Notes: generated by a model not told the origin, from the sequence alone. 64,000 nt of DNA from Semisulcospira habei (GCA_036245525.1 BTPG01000004.1:212751251-212815250); one strand, 5' to 3'; positions 46,230-58,650 are shown, counted from the first letter of the stretch. Made by a program: numbers and translations.

Positions 46230-48190
46230 AACAAAATGACACAAATTACAACTGAAAACAACTAATGCTAGGCGCGCGGTAGCAATACGGTTATGTGCAA
46301 CATGTGGAAAATGTCCTTATATAAGGCAGGGAGATATAGCAGATAAATACACATTATATACCATACCGAATTGAGCCCGATGAGCAAAATAATTAAACTT
46401 TGCTGCTGTCATCCGCTTGCAAGCCTAAACATTCAGAGTCTGATCAGGATCACTTACCTATGGAGGGGGGGGGGGGGGTTGTTGGGGGTGGGGGTTGGGT
46501 GGGTGTGTGTGTGTGTGTGTGTGGGGGGGGGTTTCCAACTGCTTGTTTGGAACCTTCAACCTGACACATTCCTGATGACAGACCTTGCTTCCCAGCAGCC
46601 GAAAAATTGAAACGCGAGAGGGGTTGGGGTGGGGCAGGGGGGAGGGGATGGAAGGGGGTAGGGGTGGGATGGTAAAGATCTTATAATACTAACACACTTA
46701 ATTCAAAACATGTAATAATAAATTCTAAAATATGTAAACATCTTATAATACTGATATACTAAATCTAAGACATTACTATCCTAAATTACGTTCGCATTAA
46801 CCTGTCCCATGCCACTGTACGTATATTTTTGTTCTCAAATCTCGATTCATTCAACGACCAAAAGCCATCACCGTCCAAGGAACATGGATACACATTGGTC
46901 TCAGCAAGAGGCATAGATCCTCACGAGCCCCCCCCCCCAGTCGCGGGGGGCGCATGAGGATCTATGTCTCGTGCAGTTGGATAATGTTCACTTTTTTCTA
47001 TGCAGTCAGTTAAAACTAAACATAACTGCTAAAATACTCAGATATAAACACTAACACAAATGCCCCCACCCCCCACTCCAAGATACGCCCTCCTATTGAG
47101 GCTACAGCAACTGTTGTTATATTAAAGTTATTTCGGGATTATCTTTGTCCATCAGTAAGGATTCATGTTATTTAGAAACCAGATCAGCGGAAAATTTTGC
47201 ATCAAGCCATTTTCAAAACTTTTTAATCCGTCCGTTCGGAACCGAAGTGATGCACAGTAGGAGCAATATAGGCTCCATTGACTGTTGTTTGGAGAAGAAA
47301 AAAAAAACACCATGTTCCTTGGACGGCTGGGGATGTTTGGCGTTATGTAACCACGATTCTAGAAACAAAATCTGGATCAAGAACTCATTGCAAAATAATT
47401 CATGAGCCATGAGCTGCTCGTGTCATTGGAAGCAACTTTTTTTTTTCCCGTGAGAAGATCCCAACGAAGGAAGAAATGCGCTTTGAAAAGACAGCTACAA
47501 CACAACTTAATAATATTTCGGGTTAGCACCCTTTTTTTCAAAATAGAGATACTGACTAGTAAAAGAAATGCGTCCTCTTTGGAATCATCGGAAACACTTT
47601 AATATTGAGATTCGACGATGAACCAGGTTAGCTGTCACTGACTCGTAGCCGCGTAGGATATTACAATTAATACTTATGAGTACATTTCTGTGTGATGTAT
47701 ATTTGTGAAAATGGTAATCACAAGAAATTAAGTACCATTACGCATAAATCTGAAGACACATTTCAGCACCATTTGTGTTTGTTATACCTTGTCGACACAC
47801 CTAATGAACTTTAACAGCAGTTTTGACATGCAGCAACAGTACACGCGTAATCGTACTTGTCTATTCTGCGCAGCCATTAGCGTGTCAATCTATTTTTGCA
47901 TTTTTAGAACAGAGTGGAGTCATTGTCAGGTTCGTGTGCTGAACTGGATTGTCCTGTCTAAATGAACCATAACTAGACCTGTGTGTAGCGTTTCGTAAAA
48001 ATATGTTACAGAAGTGTATCTTTGAACAGTTACGGCGTTAGTGGACCTATAAGAGATTAGTTCCCTTTTTGTCTTGGATAGCAGTTTGGTGTTTGGTGAC
48101 TGTAAACCAGCTTTCCCTAGTGCATAAGAATCGACACTGTCACCCTTTCGAGTAAACATGTACAGCAACTACTACACAGTTAGTCTCCAA
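46230..48190. repeat. Paralogous block, copy 2 (of 35915-37830)
   Basis: Aligns in order with the first block but lacks the LINE, and has about 200 bp of extra sequence (47555-47780). It preserves the pre-insertion sequence CAAAATAGAGATACTGACTA near 47538. ORFs are short and unlike any protein I recognise. Confidence 0.75.
46904..46974. repeat. Palindrome family B, copy 5
   Basis: GCAAGAGGCATAGATCCTCA against TGAGGATCTATGTCTCGTGC with an expanded poly-C centre. Confidence 0.8.
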
Positions 48191-48760
48191 ACTCGAGTTT
48201 GCACTGCCGTGAACCTAAAGGGAGCATGAGCATCGCGCTATTCTACGGCTATTCTACGCCGCAGTGCCGGGACGGTCGTCCGTCGAATCGCACGTGTTGA
48301 CAGCCATGGGTGTTTTGTTTTGGGCTCGGTGGTCGCGATTTCATCTGGGCTGCGTAAACATAGCAGCATAGAGGCAACACTAGCCACCAAGATACATATA
48401 GTACATGTAGCTTCTCACAAGCCCCCGCACCCTGCGCGGAACTCATGAAGATCTATGCCTCTTGGGGAGTTTTGTCTTTGGTTATGGGCGAACATTGCTA
48501 GGCAGTGAATGCCATCCGTCTGATGTAAAAACAAAAATATATTTATCCTCGTGAAAGTATGCGGTAACGGTGGAATGAATATTTCTTGATAGGTTCATTT
48601 GTCTCTGTGCACATCAGACGGAACAGAGAACCTTCTGCCATATCATCTGACGGCAGTTCCGATGAAAGCGGCCCGCTTCAAGGCTGGCTAAAGCCTTGTA
48701 CTGTCCCCAGCCCTCAACCAAATAATAGCCCTATCAAAGCCCATTTTAGTATATAGTCTT
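48190..48760. repeat. Intergenic; palindrome family B copy 6
   Basis: A decayed family B copy is at 48409-48464 (CTCACAAGCCCCCGC, GAACTCATGAAGATCTATGC, CTCTTGG). No gene recognised in the rest. Confidence 0.5.
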
Positions 48761-49295
48761 AATTTGTAACCTGGCTTTTAAATTTCTGCCCGTATATGTG
48801 CCTCAGCAGATCCAAGTATATTCCGTAGTGAACCCGAATCTGTCTTTAACAGAACGATAGAGGGCGGGAAAGTGTGTTCATTTATAATATGGTCATTGAT
48901 GTACGGTTATTGAAAAAAACAAAAGAAACGGCTGAAACTCACTGCAAAGCACAACAAGCACATCTCCCTCCCCCTCCCCCTCCCCCACTCAGCCTGGAAA
49001 TTAAAATTGTGTGAACTGAAAAAGCAAAACTTAGGCACAGATTCTCATGTGTCACGGTCCTGTAACTTGCATGACGGACTCCTTTTCTCATCAGTAGAAA
49101 GGGCCACTATCACACTGAGTTAGATACACTCACTGGTACGCACCTTCTGTCAGTCTGGAATAAACATAGATCCTCATGGCGCCCGCAGATGCGAAATCTA
49201 ATGAGAATCATGCCTCTTGCCTGGCTCTATCATTATGCTGGTTCTTACATACAAGAAGCTACGCGAGCTGATTCACTGACTGCCTTCCATAGTGT
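48760..49295. repeat. Duplicated block, copy 1
   Basis: Matches 52905-53470 (ATATGTGCCTCAGCAGATCC, CAAACCACAATAGC-like, TGGAAATTAAAATTGTG, CATAGATCCTCATGGCGC). It includes a decayed family B palindrome at 49165-49220. Its continuation after the LINE insertions is at 52781-52915. Confidence 0.85.
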
Positions 49296-49453
49296 ATCCA
49301 GACGTATCGAACGAAGTGGCAGACTCCGAGTACCCAAAAGTCGTACATCACGTTATGCCAACTCTTTTGTCCCTCAGGCTGTTACCCTTTTCAACAGTAA
49401 TATCAGTAGATAGTGTCGGTCAACATTCTTCCGTCCTTAGTACTAGCCCTCTC

Positions 49454-49534
<81 letters not shown>

Positions 49535-49707
49535 CAAAGGTAACAATACGTCTGTTACAGTTCATTTCTTTGAGTGTTATGGGTTATTTAATGATTTTTT
49601 TTTAATTTTTTTTTTTAAATGAGTGAATGATGCCATGTGTTGTATGGGCAGACAGTGAATTTCCCCGTGAGGGATTAATAAAGTATTATTGTATTGTATT
49701 GTATTGT
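49296..49707 (+). pseudogene. L2-like LINE 3' end with (ATTGT)n tail
   Basis: The frame RVPKSRTSRYANSFVPQAV (about 49327-49383) is the conserved C-terminal motif seen at the end of several L2/CR1-group LINE ORFs. The 3' UTR carries an (ATT)n tract (49457-49532) and ends GGGATTAATAAAGTATTATT followed by ATTGT repeats. It is 5'-truncated to ~410 bp. The duplicate block at 53465 reads straight through the insertion point (GTGTATTAGACGCGATGAC), giving an empty site. Confidence 0.75.
49457..49532. repeat. (ATT)n microsatellite
   Basis: About 25 perfect ATT units in the 3' UTR of the LINE fragment. Confidence 0.95.
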
Positions 49708-52700
49708 CCTCCTTGGCTTGACTTCGCGAACGAAGATTTTATAGGAGTTGCCCACGACGTCTGCAGGCTTGTTCGTGGCTGCGGAGGCCAATCCGAGACA
49801 GGCAGGTTCGACCGCAGTGGCTGCAGGGGAAGGTCTGGCCAGGGTTCTGAGCTGCGGCATCTCTGTTTTTTCTCCTGAGCCGCTTGTCCTTAAGGCTAGC
49901 TCTGCGAGAGTCCTCAAAGGAGACAGCTGCCTTGTAAATGGTGGAGCGCCAGGTGTCACGGTCCGCAGCAAGCGAAGACCACTGGTGGTGGTCGATTTGG
50001 CAGGCACTAAGTGACTTCTTGAGACAGTCTTTGTATCTCTTCTTTGGTGCCCCTCTGTCACGGTGTCCAGTAGCAAGCTCGCCGAACAGGGTGATCTTTG
50101 GTAGGCGATGATCCTCCATCCTGGAGACATGCCCCGCCCAGCGGAGCTGTGTCCGCAGCAGCAAAGCCTCGATGCTCACAGTTTCAGCCTGTTCAAGGAC
50201 CTCGACGTTGGTGACATAGTCACTCCAGTGAATGCCCAGGATGGTACGCAGGCAGCGCTGGTGGAAGCGTTCGAGGAGTCGTAGTTGGCTGCGGTAGAGG
50301 GCCCAGGACTCGGAACCATACAGCAGGGTGGTGAGGACCACAGCTCTGTACACGCTGATCTTGGTGCCTGTTTTCAGCTGTTGATTGTGCCACACCCGCT
50401 TGAAAAGTCGCCCGAAAGCACTGTTCGCTTTTGCCAGCCTGCTGTCAAGCTCCTTGTCCAGCTTGGCGTCCGACGTGATAATGCAGCCAAGGTAAGTAAA
50501 CTGGTGCACTGACTTTAGTTCAGACTCGCCAATGGTGATGTGAGGAGGGCGATACACTGTCTTGGGTGCCGGCTGATGGAGGACCTCTGTCTTTTTCAGA
50601 CTGACCTCGAGTCCAAAGAGCTGGGCAGCATCTGCGAAGCAAGACGTGATGCGCTGCAGGGCTCTCTCTGTGTGTGCAACGAGGGCAGCATCATCAGCAA
50701 AAAGCAGCTCACGAATCAGTTGGTCTAGGGTTTTCGTGTGGGCCTGCAGTCGTCTGAGGTTGAACAGGCTGCCATCGAGACGATACCTGATGTACACTGC
50801 ATCGTCATCATCGAGGTCCACTGTGGCCTGCTTCAACATCATGCTAAAAAAGATGGTGAAGAGGGTCGGTGCCAGCACGCAGCCCTGCTTTACGCCGTTG
50901 AGAATAGGGAATGGTTCTGAGAGGTCATTGTTGAGTCTGACCTGGCCTTGCTGGTCCTCGTGTAGCTGGACAATCATGTTGAGGAACTTTGGGGGACAGC
51001 CAAGTCGCTCCAGGATCTGCCACATGCCTTGCCTGCTCACAGTGTCGAACGCTTTTGTTAGGTCGACAAATGTTACGTACAGCCCTTTGTTCTGCTCGCG
51101 GCACTTCTCCTGTAGCTGTCTCAGCACAAAGACCATATCGGTGGTGCTCCTGTTTGCTCTGAAGCCACACTGGCCCTCTGGGAGTTGGTCTTCAGCGATG
51201 GCAGGTACCAGCCGATTCAGGAGCAGCCTTGCAAGGATTTTCCCAGCAATGGACAGCAGGGTAATTCCCCGATAGTTGGAACAGTCAGACTTCTCGCCTT
51301 TGTTCTTGTACAGGGTGATAACGACTGCGTCACGGAGATCTTTTGGTAGTGTTCCTTCCTCCCAGCAGCAGAGAAAGAGGTCATGGAGCTTGTTGTGCAG
51401 TGCTGTGCCTCCATGTTTCCAGATCTCTGGCGGTATTCCATCAATGCCTGCTGCTTTGCCACTCTTGAGCTGGTGGATGGCTGTGAGGGTCTCTTCAGCG
51501 GTGGGCGGTTCGTCCAATTCAACCTTTACTGGGAGGTGTGGGATTTGTAGGATGACTGCTTCCTGAACAGTGCGCTCAGCGCTGAAGAGGCTCTGAAAGT
51601 ATTCCGACCAGCGGTTCAAGATGGAGGTATTATCTGTGAGGAGTGCCTGGCCATTCGCGCTTCGCAGGGGACTTTGTACCAGGTGCCTGGGGCCATACAC
51701 TGCTTTCAGTGCTTCGTAGAAGCCCCTGTAGTCACCATTGTCAGCACAAAGCTGGGTCCTCTGTGCAAGTCTGGTCCACCACTCATTCTGGAGATCTCTG
51801 AGCTTGCGCTGGAGACTGCTGCAGACGAGGCGGAAGGCAGACTTCTTCACAGGGCAGGAAGGCTGGGCTAGGTGGGCCTGATGGGCGGCTCTTTTTTTTG
51901 CTAGGTGTTCCTGGATCTCTACATCGTTTTCGTCAAACCAGTCTTTGTTCTTCTTTCTGGCGAAACCCAAGACTTCTGCAGAGGATTTTGCAATAGCAGT
52001 TTTCAGTTGTTCCCAAAGTGTTTCAGGGGAGGAGTCTACTGGGTCCGCTGTGTCTTTGAGCCTGCGCTGTAAATCTGTCTGAAAGGCAGCTTTCACATCG
52101 TCAAGCTGAAGGCTGGCAACATCAAGCTTTTTCTTCGGGGGCCCCCATTTCTTGGGTTTTGGCTTGAAGTGGAGCCTGAGTTTGCAGCGGACAAGGCGGT
52201 GGTCAGTGTGGCACTCTGCGCTGGGCATCACTCTGGTGAGGAGGACGTCACTGCGGTCCCTCTGACGCACTAGGACATAGTCGATAAGGTGCCAGTGCTT
52301 GGAGCGAGGATGCATCCAGGTGGTCTTTCGACTGTCCTTTTGCTGAAAAGTAGTGTTGGTGATGACCAGTTGCTGCTCCGCACAGAACTCCAATAGTAGG
52401 CGGCCATTGTCATTGCAGTTCCCCACGCCATGCTTGCCGAGGACTCCTTTCCAGGCTTCAGAGTCCTGGCCCACTCTGGCGTTGAAGTCGCCAAGGATGA
52501 TGACTTTGTCGTCTGCAGGGGTACTCTGTAGGAGGCTGCGCAGGTCAGTGTAAAACTTGTCCTTTTCAGCAGGCTCTGCCAGGAGGGTTGGGGAGTACAC
52601 ACTGAGAAGGGTGACGTGCTGCTGGTGTCTCAGTGGGAGGCGCATGGACATGATGCGGTCTGAGTGGCCCGTTGGTAGGTTTTCCAGCTTAGTCGCAATG

Positions 52701-52760
52701 GATGTCTTGACCATGAAACCCACGCCTGAAAGCCGTCTTTCTGATGCAGGCAACAAGACT
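49708..52760 (-). CDS. LINE ORF2-like endonuclease-reverse transcriptase
   Basis: The open frame on the minus strand is 1023 codons (52810 to 49739), with no stop. The first ~20 codons come from flanking DNA, so the element is truncated inside its apurinic endonuclease domain. Endonuclease motifs: ILGDFNARVG (residue ~105-114), HLIDYVLV (~174-181), TDHRLV (202-207). Reverse transcriptase: GKAAGIDGIPPE (~451-462), VDLTKAFDT (582-590, catalytic Asp583), GVKQGCVLAP (639-648), FADDAAL (704-710). The C-terminus has a CCHC-type finger, CSHCGRTCLSRIGLRSHEQAC (996-1016), written here in parts C996, C999, H1012 and C1016. The family makes DNA copies by nicking the target and priming on it. The intact frame implies recent insertion. 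RTE-like clade is my best guess. Confidence 0.9.
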
Positions 52761-52780
52761 ATTGTATTGTATTGTATTGT
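52761..52780. repeat. (ATTGT)n, right-hand duplicate of target
   Basis: ATTGTATTGTATTGTATTGT matches the repeat at 49688-49707 on the other side of the LINE. Either a ~20-bp target duplication or tail sequence of the older LINE split by the insertion. Confidence 0.8.
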
Positions 52781-53599
52781 AATAGACGCGTTGACAGCAA
52801 TTATAAACAAACCGCTCGGCTGAAAAAAAGGGGACAGAAACAGAATAGCTCGAGCTCACATTACATCAAATGAAAATGATTAGGCTTTTTGGAGTCTGAG
52901 TTAGAACTGTGTCAGTATATATTTTAAATTTGCAACCTGACTTTTAAATTTCTGAGTTTTCAGAATTATATGTGCCTCAGCAGATTCAAGTATATTCCGT
53001 AGTGAACCCGACTCTGTCTTTACCAGAACAAAAGAGGGGGGAAAAGTGTGTTCATTTATAATATGGTCATTGATGTACGGTTATTGGAAAAACAAAAGAA
53101 ACGGCTGAAACTCACTGCAAACCACAATAGCCCATCTCGCTCCCTTTCCCCCACTCAGCCTGGAAATTAAAATTGTGTTAACTGAATAAGCAAAACTTAG
53201 GCACAGATTCTCATGGGTCACAGTCCTGTAACTTGCGTGGCGGACTCTTGGGGATCTAAGCCTTTTCTCATCTGTAGAAAGGACCACTATCACACTGTCC
53301 GAGATACACTCAATGATAAACACCTCCTGTCTGGAATAAACATAGGTCCTCATGGCGCTCAGATGCGAAAGCAAATGAGAATCCTGCCTCTTGCCTGCCT
53401 CTATCATTATGCTGGTCCTTACATACAAGAAGCTGCGCGAGCTGATTCAGTGACTACCTTCCATAGTGTATTAGACGCGATGACAGCAATTATAAACAAA
53501 CCGCTTTGCTGGAAAAAGGGGACCAAAACCGAGAATAGCGCGCGCTCACATTCCATCGAATCAAAATGATTAGGCTTTTCGGAGTCTGGGTTAGAACTG

Positions 53600-53600
<1 letters not shown>
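52781..53600. repeat. Duplicated block: end of copy 1 and all of copy 2
   Basis: 52781-52915 (AGACGCGTTGACAGCAATTA, AATGATTAGGCTTTTTGGAG) completes copy 1; 52905-53600 is copy 2 and contains the same end again at 53468-53600. Decayed family B palindrome at 53341-53394. Tandem arrangement, no gene. Confidence 0.85.
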
Positions 53601-54103
<503 letters not shown>

Positions 54104-54188
54104 ATAGAACTTTATTGCCATAATCGTTGCGGTGCTGCGTAACTTAAACAGAACATTAAACACATCAAAATTTAATTAAGATACTCAC

Positions 54189-54230
54189 GTGCACGCACAC
54201 ACGCACACACGCACGCACGCACGCACACAC

Positions 54231-54291
<61 letters not shown>
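54189..54291. repeat. (CA)n microsatellite
   Basis: Starts as GCACGCACACACGCACACAC and becomes pure CA. Confidence 0.95.
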
Positions 54292-54293
<2 letters not shown>

Positions 54294-54725
54294 CACATGC
54301 ATATATAAAAATGATCCCACCACCCGCACGATCAATCTTGATATTGTGTTGCTGACTTAAGCCTGGATAAAAGCAATGCCATCAATAGGCAAATGCCACT
54401 CATCTGCAAAGGGCATAGATCTTGATTTAACCCCGCAGACCATAATGTGGATTAGATGCAAGATGTGTGACCCATGTGACAAAGAGATGACTTCTGCACC
54501 AGCGAAATCCATGTTTTCTCAAGTGTAATTAGTTTTCACACAGCTGTCAAACACCCGTGACCCTTGACCTTTATGATATCATAGAGTTGACTGATCTAGT
54601 ATACATAGGAAGGTCTTATCCTCATCATCAACTACCTGCGTGCCAAATTTGATTGAAAAATTTTGCAAAACTGTTGATAATACATGTAACTACAATAATT
54701 TCCACAAAAAAGGGAAAGCCATTAT

Positions 54726-55550
54726 GGCTCACGTGAACAACCGATATACTTATGTGTGACCTTCTTTGTGACAATAAGTAAATGACTGGCTTTCACACCA
54801 GCAAAGTCCATGTTTTCTCACACTGTAAGTATTTTTGACACATATGTACACCCCCCACCCCCTCCCCACCCTTGGCATTTGCAGCGAGTTAAGTAAATTA
54901 GTATGGTCTTATCATCAGCAACCATTGTGCCAAATTTGATTGAAAATTTTGCTAAAATGTTGAAAATACCTACAACTTTATCCAAAATTGGCATTTTACA
55001 CACATTTGCAAGCCTCTCCGAAGGGTTATCCAAATCAGTATATGCATAGATAGATCTTACCATCAGGTATCTCTGTAGCAAGTTTGGGTTTGAAGTTGTG
55101 AGCAGTATTTGAGAAAAAAACATCTTTTGTCAAAATATGGCTATTTTGGACCTATTTTCTGAGCTCTTGTGACCCTTGACCTTTTAGAGTGATCAACCAA
55201 ATTAGTATGAATCGAAAGGTCTTGCCCTCAGGTATCTAAGTACCAAGTTTGGGTTACAAGTTGTGAAAAGTATTTTGAGATAAAAATAAATTATGTCAAA
55301 ATATAGCTATTTCTGACCTTTTTCCTGAGCCCCTGTAACCTTTCCCTGTGTAGAGAGGTCACTCAAATTGGTATGTTTGGAAAGGTCTTGCGACAAAGTA
55401 TCCTTGGGCCAAGTTGGAAGACTGTGGCTTGAATAGTCTCCGAGAAAATGCCAACGTTCAAGTTTTCGGCACAGACGACGGCAGACGGACAACAGACAGA
55501 AACACAACTGAAAAAAAAAAATAGACTTACTTTCGCTTCGCACGTGAGCC
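54726..55550. mobile_element. GGCTCACGTG-end element, best copy
   Basis: 825 bp with 10-bp inverted ends GGCTCACGTG (54726-54735) and CACGTGAGCC (55541-55550). The interior is made of ~200-bp related units with recurring TTGTGACCCTTGACCT, AAGGTCTTGCC, AAGTTTGGGTTTGAAGTTGT and TTTTGTCAAAATATGGCTAT. Near the right end, CACAGACGACGGCAGACGGA is a short-motif run. No ORF. Probably a non-autonomous DNA transposon. Confidence 0.7.
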
Positions 55551-55785
55551 CACCCAAAACGTGAACGCGGTCCTTTCAGTATCTGACCTCATGTGAACGC
55601 TCTAAAAATAAAATCTTACCTTAAAATCCCTCTCAGCACCAGTCCGACAGTCAACAACGAGCGTTCTTTGGTATTCCTTTCTGTCCCACTGGCACTATTC
55701 GCAGTTTTGGCGCCGTTTTCAACAGTTTTGGCGTAGTTTTTTCTTGTAGGTTTAGCATAGTTGTTTCCCTCCTCCTTTCTCATCC

Positions 55786-56173
55786 CCCCCCCCCCCCACC
55801 CGGGTCTGCCCTGGGGGACTTGGGTGGGGTTAGGTATTTTTTAGTTCCCAGGGTCACCCTGGTCAGCCCCACAGGGTGGGTTTTTTCTCTCTATTCTGGG
55901 GCATGTGTTTCTGTCTACCCTTTGTCCATTCACCTGTATTTGCCTTTTTAAAACTCTCCCTACTGTCTGCACTGCCTGTAGCTCTTGATATTGGATGTGT
56001 GTTGCTAAATGGTCTTAGCTTTATTTAGGCCCCATGTTGTAGGTTTATTTAACGTATTTGACCGGCTGGCGACATACATTCAATTTTCTGTTTAGTTTTT
56101 TTTTCACAAGCAGTGCAGGCACGTCCTGAGAAAGCCTTGTTGCTGTCGGGACGTTAAGCAATGTACAATCAAT
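55786..56173 (+). mobile_element. 380-bp retroposon, copy 4, with 12-bp target duplication
   Basis: Flanked by CCTTTCTCATCC at 55774-55785 and 56174-56185. Identical layout to the copy at 33631 with a longer poly-C at the left end. The host sequence (GTTTCCCTCCTCCTTTCTCATCCGGGCTTGGGACCGGC) occurs uninterrupted in reverse complement near 6765-6803 (CCGGTCCCCAAGCCCGGATG, then AGAAAGGAGGAGGGGAAA), which confirms the exact insertion point. Confidence 0.88.
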
Positions 56174-56185
56174 CCTTTCTCATCC

Positions 56186-56690
56186 GGGCTTGGGACCGGC
56201 AATGGCAATGTCCTTTGCAGATATATCCAAACGCACATGAGACTCTGTAGACAATTAAAACAAATTACAAGGTGCTCCTGGCTTTCATAATAATAATAAT
56301 AATATAATAATAATAATACCGCATCTCCTCGGTGCAGCACAAGGCCCCCAACAAGCTACAGCGCGCGTCACTCGGTCAAATGCGCATTCAATTGTGTCAT
56401 ATAACCGCAAGATGACCGAAACTGAATTTATTTCTTGCAGGGAATGAAAAAAAAAAACCTAATTGGTCGCAGAGGGTACAATGCATGGTTCCTTTGACCT
56501 CCCTTAGGCCTACAAGGGTCAGTGTAGCGAACCCCCGTGACCCGGGCAATAACTAATCAGATACTAGCCTCATGTATTGGTATCAACACACACCAACACC
56601 CCCCCCCCCCACCTACTCCTCCCTCCCCCCACCCACTCCACACACACACCCTTTCCAACACGCACATAATTTAGCCCCAAGGCCCCATTT
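56186..56690. other. No gene seen
   Basis: Related in reverse complement to 6730-6900 at its left edge; short (AAT)n tract at 56286-56320 and a C-rich tract at 56597-56650. Nothing coding. Confidence 0.5.
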
Positions 56691-56747
56691 CACAAATGTT
56701 GGAAATGTTGACTAACTACTGTGTACCGCTGAGCTGGATAGATTGAC

Positions 56748-56829
56748 CATGATAATTCAAGGGTAGTGTCAGATTAGCTTGGCTCCTGAAAGCACCAAGC
56801 TAATCTGACAGTACCCTTGAATTATCATG
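56748..56829. mobile_element. Hairpin MITE family A, copy 8
   Basis: 82-bp hairpin CATGATAATTCAAGGGTAGT...GTACCCTTGAATTATCATG with inner AGATTAGCTTGG / CCAAGCTAATCT; same subfamily as copy 5. The right flank GGGCGAAATGGG runs into TTAA (56870-56873). Confidence 0.85.
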
Positions 56830-56951
56830 GTCAATCCATCTCCTGCTTCAGGGTCTCGGGCGAAATGGGTTAAGACACTTTCAGAAATACACGATGTTGA
56901 CTGAATTACACACATGACTCATATGGCCGAAATGTTGTAAGAACACATGAC

Positions 56952-57780
56952 AGGGCCGGATCACTTTACTTCAGGAGGGGTCCGACTTCTTGTTTGGGAC
57001 CATGAACCTGGTACAAAAGGCATCCACGACGCTACACTTTGCTTCGACGGGGCCGGAAAATCAAACAGTGGGGGGTGGGGGTGGGGGGTGGAGTCGACAG
57101 ACCTTGCTTCCATGGGTCAGGGAAGTCAAACAATGGGCAGGGGGGAGGGTGTGTGTGTGTGTGTGTGTGTGTGGGGGGGGGGGTTAGGCATCAAACCTTG
57201 CTTGCAGGGGCCGATAGATCAAACATCAAACAACAAGGGGTGGTGGGTAAGGGAGGGTGGGGAGGGGGGGGATGGTCTTCAGACCTTGCTACCAGTGACC
57301 GCAAAATCAAATTGGGGGGGGGGGGGTTGGGGTGGTGAGGGGGGGTGGTGTGTGGGGGGGGGGGCGTCATACCTTGCTTCAAGAGGCCAAAGAATCAAAC
57401 GGGGAGGGGGGGGGGGTAATCGACGGACCTTGCTTTCAGGGGCTGCAAAATTCAAACAACGGGGCGGGGGGTGGGGGGGGGGGGTGGTGCAAGAGCCACA
57501 GGTCTTTCTTTCAGAGGCCGAAAATCAAACAGCCGGGAGGGCGGAGGGGGATGGGGGGGGGAGGCCGAGGGGTGGGTGGGTGGGTGGAGAGTGGGTGGGC
57601 CGAGGCGATACACCTTGCTTCCAGGGGGGGAATAAACAAACGAGGGGCGGGGGGGGGGGGGGTCGAAACACCCCCAAAAAGGGACTTTGTTATTAGCATT
57701 TTTACAAGTTTTGGCTCTGGAGGGGGGATCCATGGACCCCCATGCCCCGCCCCCCCCCCCACCCTGGATCCAACCCTGCA
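56952..57780. repeat. G-rich minisatellite in a MITE-like element
   Basis: Ten or so degenerate units, each CCTTGCTTCCAGGGGCC-like, then AAAATCAAAC, then a run of 8-20 G's, many able to form G-quadruplexes. The left end (GGGCCGGATCACTTTACTTC) and right end (AAAAAGGGACTTTGTTA) match the element at 29939-30340, where the unit is present only about three times. The 249-codon Gly-rich ORF is an artefact of the G runs. Confidence 0.8.
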
Positions 57781-58463
57781 CCCTCTTCCCCACCCTTGAC
57801 CTTTGCAATGAGTTAAGTAAATTGGTATGCACAGGACGGTCTTATCATCAGCTACCTTTGTGCCCAATTTGATTGAAAAAAAATTGTCAAAAATGTTGCT
57901 AATACCTCAAATTTTATCAAAAATTGGCATTTTACACACATTTGCCAGTTTGTGATTCTTGATTTTCCGAAGCGTTATCCAAAACAGTATGCATAGATGG
58001 GTCTTGCCATCAGGTATCTGTGTAGCAAGTTTGGGTTTAAAGTTGTGTTTGAGAAAAAAACATCTTTTGTCAAAAGATGGCTATTTTGAACCTATTTTCT
58101 GAACCAGATCGTGTGACCCTTGACGTTACCGAGGGATCAACCGAATTAGTATGCATGGAAAGGTCTTGCCCTCAGGTATCTTTGTACCAAGTTTGGGTTT
58201 GAAGTTGTGAATAGTATTTCAGAAAGAAAAAAAAAAGTCAAAATATAGCTATTTGGGACCTATTTCCTGAGTCCCTGTGATCTTAACCGTTGTGAGAGGT
58301 CACTCAAATTGGTATGTTTAGAAGGCCTTGCCACAAAGTATCATTGGGCCAAGTTTGAAGAATGTGGCTTGAAAAGTCTCCGAGAAAATGCCAACGTTAA
58401 AGTTCATGATGGACGAACGACCGCTGGCCCAAAACATACTCACTTTTGCTTCGCACGTGAGCC
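57781..58463. mobile_element. GGCTCACGTG-end element, 5'-truncated copy
   Basis: Three of the ~200-bp units and the terminal GCTTCGCACGTGAGCC (58448-58463). The left end is lost at the junction with the G-rich element. Confidence 0.65.
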
Positions 58464-58473
58464 AAAAATGTAC

Positions 58474-58582
<109 letters not shown>

Positions 58583-58650
58583 CGTATGCCTTAGTAACTA
58601 TCGTGGTCTAAACATAAAGGGAATAAACACGATTTCACAGTAACACAAAT

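Noticed and set aside
50646..51275. 209-codon plus-strand ORF
   Set aside because: Shadow of the minus-strand LINE reverse transcriptase in another frame.
56947..57799. 249-codon Gly-rich and 155-codon ORFs
   Set aside because: Produced by poly-G runs in a minisatellite; no protein-like composition or family.
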